64,000 nucleotides of DNA from RYN-230 sp963837515. GTDB taxonomy: Bacteria; Actinomycetota; Actinomycetes; Streptosporangiales; Streptosporangiaceae. A program made the position numbers and the translations under genes. Positions within the stretch are counted from its first letter, which is position 1. Every line of letters starts with the position of its first letter. Below the pieces are notes generated by a model that saw only the letters and a list, made by a program, of their open reading frames with translations, made no database searches and was not told where the DNA came from. Of the stretch, positions 25,881 through 34,154 are shown one piece after another. The stretch spans positions 115,747 to 179,746 of the forward strand of contig CAWINT010000010.1 of assembly GCA_963837515.1 (NCBI GenBank), written 5' to 3'.

Positions 25881-27173
25881 ATGAACACACTGGCGCCGCT
25901 GGCCCGGGGGCCGCTAGCCCGGGTCGCCAACGGCCCCCGGGCCAGGCGGGCGGTCGCGCCGCCGGCCTGCCCGGACCCGCGGCCGCGGCGCACCCAGCGC
26001 TTCTGGCTGGTCGCCTTCGCGTTCTGCGTGACCATGGCCTTTTCCGCGGTGCCCGCGCCGCTGTACGTGCTGTACGAGGCGCGGGACGGGTTCGGCCCGC
26101 TGATGGTCACCGTGGTGTTCGCCGCCTACGCGGTCGGCGTGGTGGCCAGCCTGTTCCTGGCCGGGCACCTGTCCGACTGGACCGGGCGGCGGCGGATGGC
26201 CGCCCTCGCGGTCGCCGTCAACGTGGCCTCCGGGCTGGCCTTCCTGTGCTGGCCCACGGTGCCCGGCCTGCTCATCGGCCGGGTCGTCTCGGGGATCAGC
26301 ATCGGCATGCTGACCGCGACGGCGACCGCGTACCTGAGCGAACTGGACCGCGGCGGCCCGGCGGGCGCCCGCCCGGGCCCGCCGCGGCGCCGCGCGGAGA
26401 TCACCGCAACCGCGGCCAACCTGGGCGGGCTGGGCCTCGGCCCGCTGGCCGCCGGGCTGCTGGCCCAGTACGCCGGCCACCCGCTGGTGCTGCCCTACCT
26501 GGCCTTCGAGGCGCTGATGCTGGCCGGGCTGGCCGGGCTGGCGCTGGTCCCGGAGACCGTCCAGCGCCCGGCGCAGCGGCCCCGCTACCGGCCGCAGCGG
26601 GTGTCCGTGCCCGCCGACCAGCGCCCGCTGTTCTACGCCGCGGGCGGTGCGGCCGCCGCCACCTTCGCGCTGTTCGGCCTGTTCACCTCGCTGGCGCCGG
26701 GATTCATCGCGGGCACGCTGCACGACCACTCGCACGCGCTGGCCGGCGCGGCCGCTTTCGCCGTGTTCGGTGCCGCGGCCGCCGCCCAGATCGTGGTGAC
26801 CCGGGTGCCGCTGCGGCGCCAGCTCGCGGGCGGCCTCGCGGTGCTGGTCGCCGGGCTCGCGCTGATCACCGCCGCGGTGTGGCTGGGCAGCCTGGCGCTG
26901 CTGCTGGCCGGCGGGGCGGCGGCGGGCGGCGGCGCGGGGGCGGCGTTCAAGGGCAGCGTGACGACGGTGCTGCGCATCGCGCCGCCCGCGACCCGCGGGG
27001 AGGCGCTGGCCGGGCTGTTCCTGGCCGCGTACGTGGGGCTGACCGTGCCGGTCGTCGCGCTCGGCCTGGCCACCCAGCTGCTGTCCGCGCGGTACGCGGT
27101 GCTCGGCTTCGCCGCGCTGCTGGCCGCCATCGTGGTGCTGGTCAGCCGCAGGCTGGTCAGGGCGGCCCGCTGA
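25881..27173 (+). CDS. MFS transporter
   Basis: 430-aa major-facilitator permease with about 12 spans. The loop 2-3 signature is GHLSDWTGRRRMA and a loop 4-5-type region is GRVVSGISIGMLTATATAYLSEL. After a basic, Pro/Ala-rich N-terminal tail of about 40 residues the first span is FWLVAFAFCVTMAFSAVPAPLYVLY. AAGGAG at 25869-25874, 6 nt before ATG 25881, sets the start. The substrate is unknown; it resembles drug/metabolite exporters. It is followed by the hairpin array at 27180. Confidence 0.92.
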   Translation: MNTLAPLARGPLARVANGPRARRAVAPPACPDPRPRRTQRFWLVAFAFCVTMAFSAVPAPLYVLYEARDGFGPLMVTVVFAAYAVGVVASLFLAGHLSDWTGRRRMAALAVAVNVASGLAFLCWPTVPGLLIGRVVSGISIGMLTATATAYLSELDRGGPAGARPGPPRRRAEITATAANLGGLGLGPLAAGLLAQYAGHPLVLPYLAFEALMLAGLAGLALVPETVQRPAQRPRYRPQRVSVPADQRPLFYAAGGAAAATFALFGLFTSLAPGFIAGTLHDHSHALAGAAAFAVFGAAAAAQIVVTRVPLRRQLAGGLAVLVAGLALITAAVWLGSLALLLAGGAAAGGGAGAAFKGSVTTVLRIAPPATRGEALAGLFLAAYVGLTVPVVALGLATQLLSARYAVLGFAALLAAIVVLVSRRLVRAAR

Positions 27174-27179
27174 CCTCCG

Positions 27180-27304
27180 GGCCGCCAGGAGCGGCCGGCC
27201 TCTCAGGGCCGCCAACAGCGGCCTCTCAGGGCCGCCAACAGCGGCCGGCCTCTCAGGGCCGCCAACAGCGGCCGGCCGACCTCTCATGGCCGCCAACAGC
27301 GGCC
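27180..27304. repeat. Array of five small hairpins GGCCGC-N5-GCGGCC
   Basis: Five copies of a perfect 6-bp stem with a 5-nt loop (CAGGA once, then CAACA four times) start at 27180, 27207, 27230, 27257 and 27288. The linkers mostly read CTCTCA. The array fills the gap between the MFS stop and the aldo/keto reductase leader. It could end or attenuate transcription, or be a simple repeat expansion. Confidence 0.85.
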
Positions 27305-27346
27305 CCGATAGGGTGGATTTCACCCCCAGCTTTGAGAAGGGACCTC

Positions 27347-28327
27347 ATGGAGTACGTCAACCTCGGCGCCACTGGACTGCGCGTCTCGCGGATCTGCCTC
27401 GGCATGATGAGCTACGGCAACAACAGCGAGCGGCCCTGGGTGCTGGACGAGGAGGCGGCGGCGCCGATCGCGGCGGCGGCTGCCGACGGCGGGATCAACT
27501 TCTACGACACCGCGGACGTGTACTCCGCGGGCGCCAGCGAGACCGCCACCGGGCGGCTGCTGGGCAAGCTGTTCACCCGCGAGGAAGTCGTCGTGGCGAC
27601 CAAGGTGCACGGCCAGACGATGCCCGGGGAGAACGGCCGCGGGCTGTCCCGCAAGCACATCATGGCCTCGATCGACGCGTCGCTGGACCGGCTCGGCATG
27701 GACTACGTGGATCTGTACCAGATCCACCGCTGGGACCCGTACACGCCGATCGAGGAGACGATGGCCGCACTGCACGACGTGGTCCGCGCGGGCAAGGCCC
27801 GCTACATCGGCGCCAGCAGCATGTGGGCCTGGCAGTTCGCGAAGGCCCAGCACGCCGCGGACACCCACGGCTGGACCCGGTTCGTGTCCATGCAGAACTA
27901 CTACAACCTGGTCTACCGCGAGGAGGAGCGGGAGATGATCCCGCTCTGCCGCGACCAGGGCGTCGGGCTGATCCCGTGGAGCCCGCTGGCCCGCGGCCTG
28001 CTCGCGGGCAACCGGACCCGGGAGGGCGGCAAGAACACCGTCCGCGCCCGGTCGGACGCCTTCGGCGACTCGCTCTACACCAACCCGGCCGACTACGACG
28101 TGGCCGACCGCGCCGCCGAGGTCGCGGCCGAGCGGGGCGTGCCCGCCGCCCAGGTCGCGCTGGCCTGGCTGCTGCACCGCCCCGGGGTCACCGCGCCGAT
28201 CGTAGGCGCCACCAAGGTCTCCCACCTGCTGGACGCGCTCGCCGCCGTGGATCTGGAGCTGACCGGCGAGGAGATGCGCCGCCTGGAGGAGCCCTACGTC
28301 CCGCACGCCATTGCCGGGCACAGCTGA
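27347..28327 (+). CDS. Aldo/keto reductase
   Basis: 326-aa NADPH-dependent AKR, close to the YajO/Tas-type family. The tetrad lies in NFYDTADVYSAGASE (Asp, Tyr), VVATKVHG (Lys) and DLYQIHRWDPYTPIEE (His). The C-terminal NADP site is APIVGATKVSHLLDAL. AAGGGA at 27337-27342 precedes ATG 27347. It is unrelated in detail to the reductase at 21305. Substrate unknown. Confidence 0.93.
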   Translation: MEYVNLGATGLRVSRICLGMMSYGNNSERPWVLDEEAAAPIAAAAADGGINFYDTADVYSAGASETATGRLLGKLFTREEVVVATKVHGQTMPGENGRGLSRKHIMASIDASLDRLGMDYVDLYQIHRWDPYTPIEETMAALHDVVRAGKARYIGASSMWAWQFAKAQHAADTHGWTRFVSMQNYYNLVYREEEREMIPLCRDQGVGLIPWSPLARGLLAGNRTREGGKNTVRARSDAFGDSLYTNPADYDVADRAAEVAAERGVPAAQVALAWLLHRPGVTAPIVGATKVSHLLDALAAVDLELTGEEMRRLEEPYVPHAIAGHS

Positions 28328-28455
28328 CAACCATTCCCAACGGCCCGTCCGGCGTGCTGCCCACCGCCCCGGCCGCACCATCCGGACGGGATGAGCGGCC
28401 GGGCGCGGGGCGGATGTAGGGTTCAGGCGTTCCTGTGACGGGTGCGGAGGGTGCC

Positions 28456-28686
28456 ATGGCCGGCAAGTGGAGCGAGCTGAGCCCGCGTAACCGGCAGCTG
28501 ATCATTGCCGGGGCCGCCGTCGAGGGGTCGCTCAAGATCGTGGCGCTGATCGACCTCAAGCGGCGCCCCGCGGCCGAGATCCGCGGGTCGAAGTGGGCGT
28601 GGCTGCCGCTGCTGACGGTCGTGAACTCGGCCGGCGCCGCGCCGCTCGTCTACCTGCTGTGGGGGCGGCACCGTCCGCCGCCGTAG
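28456..28686 (+). CDS. Small membrane protein, PLDc_N-like
   Basis: 76-aa protein with two hydrophobic stretches (residues about 14-33 and 48-66) separated by the basic segment DLKRRPAAEIRGSKWAW, the pattern of the phospholipase-D-nuclease N-terminal (PLDc_N) membrane domain. GGAGG at 28446-28450, 5 nt before ATG 28456, sets the start. Six bp separate it from the next gene, so they probably share a transcript. The 128-bp gap before it contains CCCGTCCGG...CCGGACGGG, a long-loop hairpin. Confidence 0.75.
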   Translation: MAGKWSELSPRNRQLIIAGAAVEGSLKIVALIDLKRRPAAEIRGSKWAWLPLLTVVNSAGAAPLVYLLWGRHRPPP

Positions 28687-28692
28687 GCCGTC

Positions 28693-29547
28693 GTGACCGA
28701 CATCGGGGAGGCGGCGGGCTCCGCCGGCCCCGGCCGCCCGCCAGCCCGGCTGCGGGCCGACTGCGGGCAATGCTTCGGCCTGTGCTGCGCCGCACCCGCG
28801 TTCGCGGCGTCCGCCGACTTCGCCATCGACAAGCCGGCCGGGCAGCCCTGCCCGAACCTGCGGGCCGACTTCCGCTGCGGTATTCACGCCGAACTGCGCC
28901 CGCGCGGGTTCCGGGGCTGCGCCGTCTACGACTGCTTCGGCGCCGGACAGCGGGTGTCGCAGCAGACTTTCGGCGGCCACGACTGGCGGCACGCCCCGGG
29001 CACCGCCCGGCCGATGTTCGCCGCGTTCGCCGCGCTGCGGCCGCTGCACGAACTGCTGTGGTACCTGTCCGAGGCGCTGGCCGCCCCGGCCGCCGCCCCG
29101 CTGCGCGCGGAACTCGCGCAGTCGTACCAGGCCACCGAGGCGCTGGCCGCCAGCCCGGCCGAGGCGCTGGCCAGGCTGGACGTACCGGCCCACCGGGGCG
29201 CGGTCAACGGCCTGCTGCAGCGGGCCAGTGAGCTCATCCGCGCGGGTATCCCGGGCCCCCGGGCCGACCACGCCGGGGCGGACCTGATCGGCGCCCGGCG
29301 GCGCGGCGCCAGGCTGGCCGGGGCCAGCCTGCGCGGGGCCTACCTGATCGGCACTGACCTGCGGAATGCCGACCTGCGCGGGGCCGACTTCACCGGGGCC
29401 GACCTGCGGGACGCCGACCTGGGCGGCGCGGACCTCAGCGGCGCGATCTTCCTCGTCCAGGCCCAGCTCGACGCGGCGACCGGTGATCGCCGCACCAGGC
29501 TGACCGCGCCCCTGGCCCACCCGGCCCACTGGCTCCCGGCGGGTTAG
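28693..29547 (+). CDS. YkgJ-like Cys-cluster protein with C-terminal pentapeptide repeats
   Basis: 284-aa fusion. The N-terminal about 80 residues form a Cys-rich metal or Fe-S site as in YkgJ-type domains (DCGQCFGLCCAAPAF, then QPCPNLRADFRCGIH and FRGCAVYDCFG). The C-terminal about 70 residues are pentapeptide repeats of the A(D/N)LxG type (ADLIGARRRGARLAGASLRG, then repeated NADLRGADF-like units), which fold as a right-handed beta helix. The middle is helical. GTG 28693 is used as start; no strong ribosome site. Function unknown. Confidence 0.8.
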   Translation: MTDIGEAAGSAGPGRPPARLRADCGQCFGLCCAAPAFAASADFAIDKPAGQPCPNLRADFRCGIHAELRPRGFRGCAVYDCFGAGQRVSQQTFGGHDWRHAPGTARPMFAAFAALRPLHELLWYLSEALAAPAAAPLRAELAQSYQATEALAASPAEALARLDVPAHRGAVNGLLQRASELIRAGIPGPRADHAGADLIGARRRGARLAGASLRGAYLIGTDLRNADLRGADFTGADLRDADLGGADLSGAIFLVQAQLDAATGDRRTRLTAPLAHPAHWLPAG

Positions 29548-29600
29548 CCCTGTCCGGTGCGGCCGGCACGTGGCATCGGGTGACCGGCCGCCGATCCAGG

Positions 29601-29646
29601 AGCGGTGTAGATTACCCCCCCGTAGCGGGGGGCAATCTACACCGCT
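29601..29646. terminator. Long hairpin, 13+6 bp stem
   Basis: AGCGGTGTAGATT (29601-29613) pairs perfectly with 29634-29646. After one A-C mismatch, CCCCCC pairs with GGGGGG around a CGTAGC loop. It lies 53 bp past the pentapeptide gene stop and also downstream of the minus-strand PadR remnant, so it could terminate both. No T-run follows. The outer arms are less GC-rich than the surroundings. Confidence 0.6.
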
Positions 29647-29798
29647 GACGCAATCCGGCCGGATTACCCGCAGCCATCCGGCCCGGGTCCGGGGCTGACT
29701 GGGCGGGCAGCGCCGCGAGGACCTCCGGGCCCAGCTCCCGCTCGGCCGCGTCCACCACGCCGAGAGCGGCCCGGGCGTGCAGTTCCGCCGCGGTGACT

Positions 29799-29855
29799 TT
29801 AGCCATGCCGCGGCTGGGCGGCCAGCAGCGCGAGCACGGCGTGGTGAAGCGGCAT
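29799..29855 (-). pseudogene. PadR-family regulator remnant (N-terminus only)
   Basis: ATG 29855, with GGGAG 9 nt upstream, begins MPLHHAVLALLAAQPRHG, the invariant start of PadR regulators, which normally goes on YEL. Here a TAA follows at once (29799-29801). A 64-codon frame below it (ATG 29806, ending 29612) shows no PadR helices and is probably junk or the end of another gene. Position divergent from an FtsX-type ABC exporter is the usual place for its PadR repressor. It looks truncated by deletion, with operators left behind. Confidence 0.6.
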
Positions 29856-29897
29856 GAGATCAGTCTCCCGCCGGGCTGCGTAAAGCGCGAGCAGTCC

Positions 29898-29949
29898 TAC
29901 CTAGCGACAAGGTAACAGTCCCGCATCACTCCTGCCTAGCCACTAGGTA
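29898..29949. promoter_or_regulatory. Twin palindromic operators upstream of the ABC exporter
   Basis: Two 17-bp imperfect palindromes, TACCTAGCGACAAGGTA (29898-29914) and TGCCTAGCCACTAGGTA (29933-29949), share the consensus TRCCTAGCSACWAGGTA with centres 35 bp apart. They lie between the PadR remnant and the exporter start. This is what a PadR dimer pair would bind, covering both promoters. Confidence 0.65.
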
Positions 29950-30083
29950 TGGACCGGGGCCCGCCGCATACTCGGATAGTCAGTTCTGGTCAGGCACGCA
30001 TCGCCCACCGCGGCCATGACCGGGGGCGCCGGGGACCGCGCTTCCGGCCGCGTCCGGGCGGGCAGCGAAGAAGGACGGTACCC

Positions 30084-32837
30084 GTGAGCAGGCTGGCCTG
30101 GTCGCAATTGCGGTTCCGCCCCGCCCGGCCGCTCGCCCTGCTGCTCGGGATCCTGGTGGCGGTGACGGCGTTCTGCCTGCTGACCGCCGCGTCACGGACC
30201 TCGCAGCTGCGCACCATCGGGGCCGTGGCGGCCAACTTCCGGCCCGCTTATGACATCCTGGTCCGCCCGGCGCGAGCCAGGACGCCGCTGGAGTCAGCGA
30301 CCGGCACCGTCCAGCCGGACTTCCTGTCCGGCATCTATGGCGGCATCAGCATGTCCCAGTACCGCCACATCCAGCAGATTCCCGGTGTCCAGGTCGCGGC
30401 CCCGATCGCCATGGTCGGGTACAGCCTGCCGATCGCCAGCCTCACGGTCCGCCTCCCGGCCGCCGCGGCGGCGCGGCCGGGACGCCAGCTCTACCGGATC
30501 AGCACCACCTGGGTCAGCGCGGCGGGTACGTCCCGGGTGCACCAGCCGGCTTCGTACCTGTACCTCACGCCGGACCGGCTCAGGCTGCAGAACTCGACCG
30601 GCGCTTCGGCCGAGACGCTGCCCGGCGGGTCGCAGGCCGATGTCTGCCCGCTCCCCGGGCGGACCTCCGCCCCGTTCGGGCCCGCTGCGCAGTCGATGAC
30701 CCTGAACATGTGCTGGTCCCGCGTCAACGGGCTGGGCGGTGCGGGAAGCTACCGCAACCTCACCGCCAGCCACCCCGGTTTCGTGGTCGAGTGGCGGTTC
30801 CCGATGCTGATCGCCGCCATCGACCCGGGAGCAGAGGCGCGGCTGGACGGGCTGGACCGGGCGGTGATCTCCGGCCGTTACCTCCGGCACAACGCCGGTC
30901 CCGGCACGGTGACGCCGCCCGGTTCGGGCGGCCTCACGCTCACCACGTTCCCGGTGCTGGCCGCCGCCAGCAGCGGCATCGGCGAATACTCGGTGACCCA
31001 GGTACAGCGCCTCGCCAGCCCCGCCCGGCCGCCGGCCATGACTCTGCCGTGGATGGCCCGGCAGGCCTCCGCACCCGGGCCGACCGTGCTCTCGGCCCGG
31101 GTCAGTGCGGATCAGGCGTACCAGCACCTGCTGGCCGAGATGCGGGGGAACCCGGCTGGCTACCCGGGAATCACCGAGTACTGGTCGGCCGGCGCGGCCC
31201 GTTACCACCGCCAGGGCGGGGTGCTCCAGCCGGTGGTAGCCCGCAACCCGCCTGCGGTCTGGAAATCTACCCTGCAGAACGGCGGAGTCGTCGCCCCGCC
31301 GATGGACAATGCCGACACTCAGTACCGGGCCCTGACGGACCACGGCCCCACCCAGGTCTCGATTCCGGGGAACAGCTTCCCGGTCCCGGTGCCCCGGCTG
31401 GCCGGGGTCTTCCGGGAGAGCAGGATCAGGGCGTTCGACCCGCTGTCCCGGGTCCCGCTGGGGCCGTATCAGCCGGTCGCCGCGGCTCCGGCCGATGCGG
31501 CCAGCCGCCAAGCCCTGGGCGGCGCCGGCCTGCTGCCCAGCCTGAACCTCGGCGGGTATGTGAGCCAGCCGGTGCAGCTGGTCACCACGCTGGCCGCCCT
31601 GCCCGCCCTGGACAACAGCGCGTACTTCAGTGGTGACCTGCACGCCGCCGACCCGATCAGCGTGATCCGGGTGCGGGTGGCCGGCGTCACCGGGCCGGAT
31701 CCCGTGTCGCTGGAGCGGATCAAGGAAGTCGCCCAGCAGATCGCGGTCCGGACCGGGCTCACGGTGGACATCGTGGCCGGGTCATCGCCCGCCCCCACCG
31801 CGGTCTCGCTGCCAGCCGGTCACTTCGGCCGGCCCGCGTTGCGGCTGACCGAGGGCTGGGTCAAGAAGGGCGTGGCGGTGACGATCCTCACCGCGGTCGA
31901 CCGGAAGAGCCTGGTGCTGTTCACGCTGGTGCTGATCGTCTGCGCGCTGTTCGTCAGCAACGCGGCCACCGCGGCGGTCCGGGGGCGGCGGCAGGAGATC
32001 GGGATACTGGCCTGCCTGGGCTGGACGCGGCCGCGGTTGTTCGCCACGGTCCTCGGCGAGCAGGCGATGATCGGGCTGGTCGCCGGGGCCGCCGGCGGCC
32101 TGGTGTCGCTGCCGCTGTCCGCCGCGCTGGGCCTGCGTGTCTCCCTGGCCCGGGCGGCGCTGGCCGTGCCGGTATCGGTCGCCCTGGCGCTCGCCGCCGG
32201 GGCCTGGCCGGCCTGGCTCGCCGCGCGGGTCAACCCGCTGTCCTCGGTACGCCCGCCGGTCGTGCCGGTCCGGCGCGGCCACCAGCCCGGCGGGATCACG
32301 GCCCTGGCGCTGATCAACGTGCTGCGCGCGCCCGGGCGCACGGTGGTGGGCGCGCTCGCGCTCGCGGTGGGGATCGCCGCGCTGACGGTGCTGACCGCCG
32401 TCACGATCGCCTTCCGGGGCACCGTGGTCGGCTCGCTGCTCGGCAACGCCGTGGCCGTCCAGGTGCGCGGCGTCGATTATGTCGCGGTCGCGGCGACCGT
32501 CGCCCTCGGTGTGCTGACGGTCGCCGATGCGATGTTCCTCAACATCCGCGAGCGGGCCGCCGAGCTAGCCACCATGCGGGCGCTGGGCTGGCCCGAACCG
32601 GCTATCGCCCGGCTGGTCTGCACCGAGGGGGCGCTGATCGGGGTGGCCGGGTCGGTGGCCGGGGCGGCCCTGGGCCTGACGGCGGCGGCCGCGCTGGCCG
32701 GCGGGGTCCCGCCGCGGTTGTACCTGGCCGCCGCGGCCGCGGTCGTGGCCGGCGGCGTGGCCACCGCCGGTGCCACGCTGCTGCCCGCCCAGCTGCTCGG
32801 CCGCATGACCACCGCAACCCTGCTGGCCGAGGAGTGA
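30084..32837 (+). CDS. ABC transporter permease, FtsX/MacB type
   Basis: 917-aa permease. The first span is near residues 14-33 (ALLLGILVAVTAFCLLTAAS). A large extracytoplasmic domain runs to about residue 600, and two FtsX bundles follow, near 610-720 (SLVLFTLVLIVCALFVSNAA) and 800-910 (ending LGRMTTATLLAEE). AAGGA at 30071-30075, 8 nt before GTG 30084, fixes the start although the frame is open further up. It is followed 3 bp later by its ATPase. The family exports lipids or peptides or acts as a mechanotransmitter. Probably controlled through the PadR-like operators. Confidence 0.9.
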   Translation: MSRLAWSQLRFRPARPLALLLGILVAVTAFCLLTAASRTSQLRTIGAVAANFRPAYDILVRPARARTPLESATGTVQPDFLSGIYGGISMSQYRHIQQIPGVQVAAPIAMVGYSLPIASLTVRLPAAAAARPGRQLYRISTTWVSAAGTSRVHQPASYLYLTPDRLRLQNSTGASAETLPGGSQADVCPLPGRTSAPFGPAAQSMTLNMCWSRVNGLGGAGSYRNLTASHPGFVVEWRFPMLIAAIDPGAEARLDGLDRAVISGRYLRHNAGPGTVTPPGSGGLTLTTFPVLAAASSGIGEYSVTQVQRLASPARPPAMTLPWMARQASAPGPTVLSARVSADQAYQHLLAEMRGNPAGYPGITEYWSAGAARYHRQGGVLQPVVARNPPAVWKSTLQNGGVVAPPMDNADTQYRALTDHGPTQVSIPGNSFPVPVPRLAGVFRESRIRAFDPLSRVPLGPYQPVAAAPADAASRQALGGAGLLPSLNLGGYVSQPVQLVTTLAALPALDNSAYFSGDLHAADPISVIRVRVAGVTGPDPVSLERIKEVAQQIAVRTGLTVDIVAGSSPAPTAVSLPAGHFGRPALRLTEGWVKKGVAVTILTAVDRKSLVLFTLVLIVCALFVSNAATAAVRGRRQEIGILACLGWTRPRLFATVLGEQAMIGLVAGAAGGLVSLPLSAALGLRVSLARAALAVPVSVALALAAGAWPAWLAARVNPLSSVRPPVVPVRRGHQPGGITALALINVLRAPGRTVVGALALAVGIAALTVLTAVTIAFRGTVVGSLLGNAVAVQVRGVDYVAVAATVALGVLTVADAMFLNIRERAAELATMRALGWPEPAIARLVCTEGALIGVAGSVAGAALGLTAAAALAGGVPPRLYLAAAAAVVAGGVATAGATLLPAQLLGRMTTATLLAEE

Positions 32838-32840
32838 GCC

Positions 32841-33590
32841 ATGCCCGAAGACGCCGTCACCGGTTCGATCGAGCTCCGCAACGTGACCAAGCACTACGGA
32901 ATCGGCCAGGACCTGCGGGTCGCCGCCGCGAACGAGGTGAGCCTCAGCATCGGCCCGGGCGACCTGGTCGCGGTGGCTGGCGCCTCCGGGTCCGGGAAGT
33001 CGACCCTGCTGCACCTCCTCGGCGCGATGGACCGGCCGGACTCCGGGGCGGTGGTGGTGAGCGGGACGGACCTGAGCGTGCTGCGCGGCCCGGCCCTCGC
33101 GGCCTACCGGCGCAGCGTCGGATTCGTGTTCCAGCGCTATCACCTCCTGCCCGCGCTCACCGCCCTGGACAACGTGATCGCCCCGTTGCTGCCCTACCGG
33201 ACCGCCCCGAACAAGCGCGACCGGGGCCGGGAACTGCTCGCCGCGGTCGGCCTGGCTGGCCGCGAGGAGTCGCTGCCGTCCCGGATGTCGGGTGGCGAGC
33301 AGCAGCGGGTCGCCATCGCGCGGGCGCTGGTCAACACGCCGTCGCTGCTCCTGGCGGACGAGCCGACCGGCAATCTGGACTCGAAGAACGCCGCGGAGAT
33401 TCTCAGCCTGATCATCCGGCTGCGCAGCCAGCACCAGATGACGACCATCATCGCGACGCACGACCCGCAGATCGCGGCCCGGTGCGAGCGGATGATCCTG
33501 CTCCGGGACGGCGCGGTCGTCGATGACATCGACATGGCCGGCGGCCACCCGGCGGACCAGACGATCCGCCGCGTCGGACAGCTGAGCTGA
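32841..33590 (+). CDS. ABC transporter ATP-binding protein (LolD/MacB type)
   Basis: 249-aa ATPase partner of the upstream permease. Walker A is GASGSGKST, the signature is RMSGGEQQRVAIARAL, Walker B is LLLADEPTGNLDSKN and the H-loop is IIATHDPQ. The LLADEPTGNLDS form marks the MacB/LolD class that works with FtsX-type permeases. It starts 3 bp after the permease stop (ATG 32841), in one operon. No separate substrate-binding protein is present. Confidence 0.95.
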   Translation: MPEDAVTGSIELRNVTKHYGIGQDLRVAAANEVSLSIGPGDLVAVAGASGSGKSTLLHLLGAMDRPDSGAVVVSGTDLSVLRGPALAAYRRSVGFVFQRYHLLPALTALDNVIAPLLPYRTAPNKRDRGRELLAAVGLAGREESLPSRMSGGEQQRVAIARALVNTPSLLLADEPTGNLDSKNAAEILSLIIRLRSQHQMTTIIATHDPQIAARCERMILLRDGAVVDDIDMAGGHPADQTIRRVGQLS

Positions 33591-33724
33591 GAGCCGGGCA
33601 CGGCCCGGGCCCACGGCGGCGAGAGCAGCGCTGGACGCCGGCCTACCGGCCGTGCGGATTGGCGGCGTTGAGCGTCGCGACCAGGTGCTGTTCACCGAGG
33701 ACCAGTCCCCGGCGCTCCTGGTGC

Positions 33725-34108
33725 TCACCGCGCCCGGCCCCGGCTGGGACCGGGGCGGCGGCCAGCCGGCCGGGCGGTGACGGTGCGGTAGGCGTCCTGG
33801 CACAGTTCGGCGATCTTGGCCCAGTCCACGACGCCGTCCAGCCGGACGCCGACCCAGCCGCGATGGCCCACGTACGGCGGGCGGAAGAAGCGGGCGGGGT
33901 CGGAGCCGGCCAGTTCCTGCTGGGCGCCGGGCGGCGCGGCGCACCACAGATGCGGGAAGTCATGATCGTGATGGCCCTGCGCCCACAGCGTGACGAACGC
34001 CTTCTTGTCCCGGATGAACCAGGTCGGTGCGCCATGGCTGGGCCGCTCGGTCACTCCGGGGAACGCCAGGCAGATCGCCCGGATCTGCGCGGCCAGGCCG
34101 GCTGTCAT
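33725..34108 (-). CDS. MmcQ/YjbR-family protein
   Basis: 127-aa protein of the YjbR/CyaY-like fold. The family features are IRAICLAFPGVTERPSHGAPTWFIRDKKAFVTLW, then GWVGVRLDGVVDWAKIAEL near the C-terminus. ATG 34108 has GGAGG 5 nt upstream. Often annotated as a DNA-binding protein, but the biochemical role is not established. It follows the GNAT gene on the same strand with a 46-bp gap. Confidence 0.88.
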   Translation of the reverse strand: MTAGLAAQIRAICLAFPGVTERPSHGAPTWFIRDKKAFVTLWAQGHHDHDFPHLWCAAPPGAQQELAGSDPARFFRPPYVGHRGWVGVRLDGVVDWAKIAELCQDAYRTVTARPAGRRPGPSRGRAR

Positions 34109-34154
34109 CTGCACCTCCCGCCGGGGCTGCCCGGCGCGCCCGGGCGCGACCAGG

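Noticed and set aside
29612..29806. 64-codon minus-strand frame (MAKVTAAELHARAALGVV)
   Set aside because: It overlaps the PadR remnant and ends in the hairpin; no family match and no ribosome site of its own. It may be debris of the deletion.
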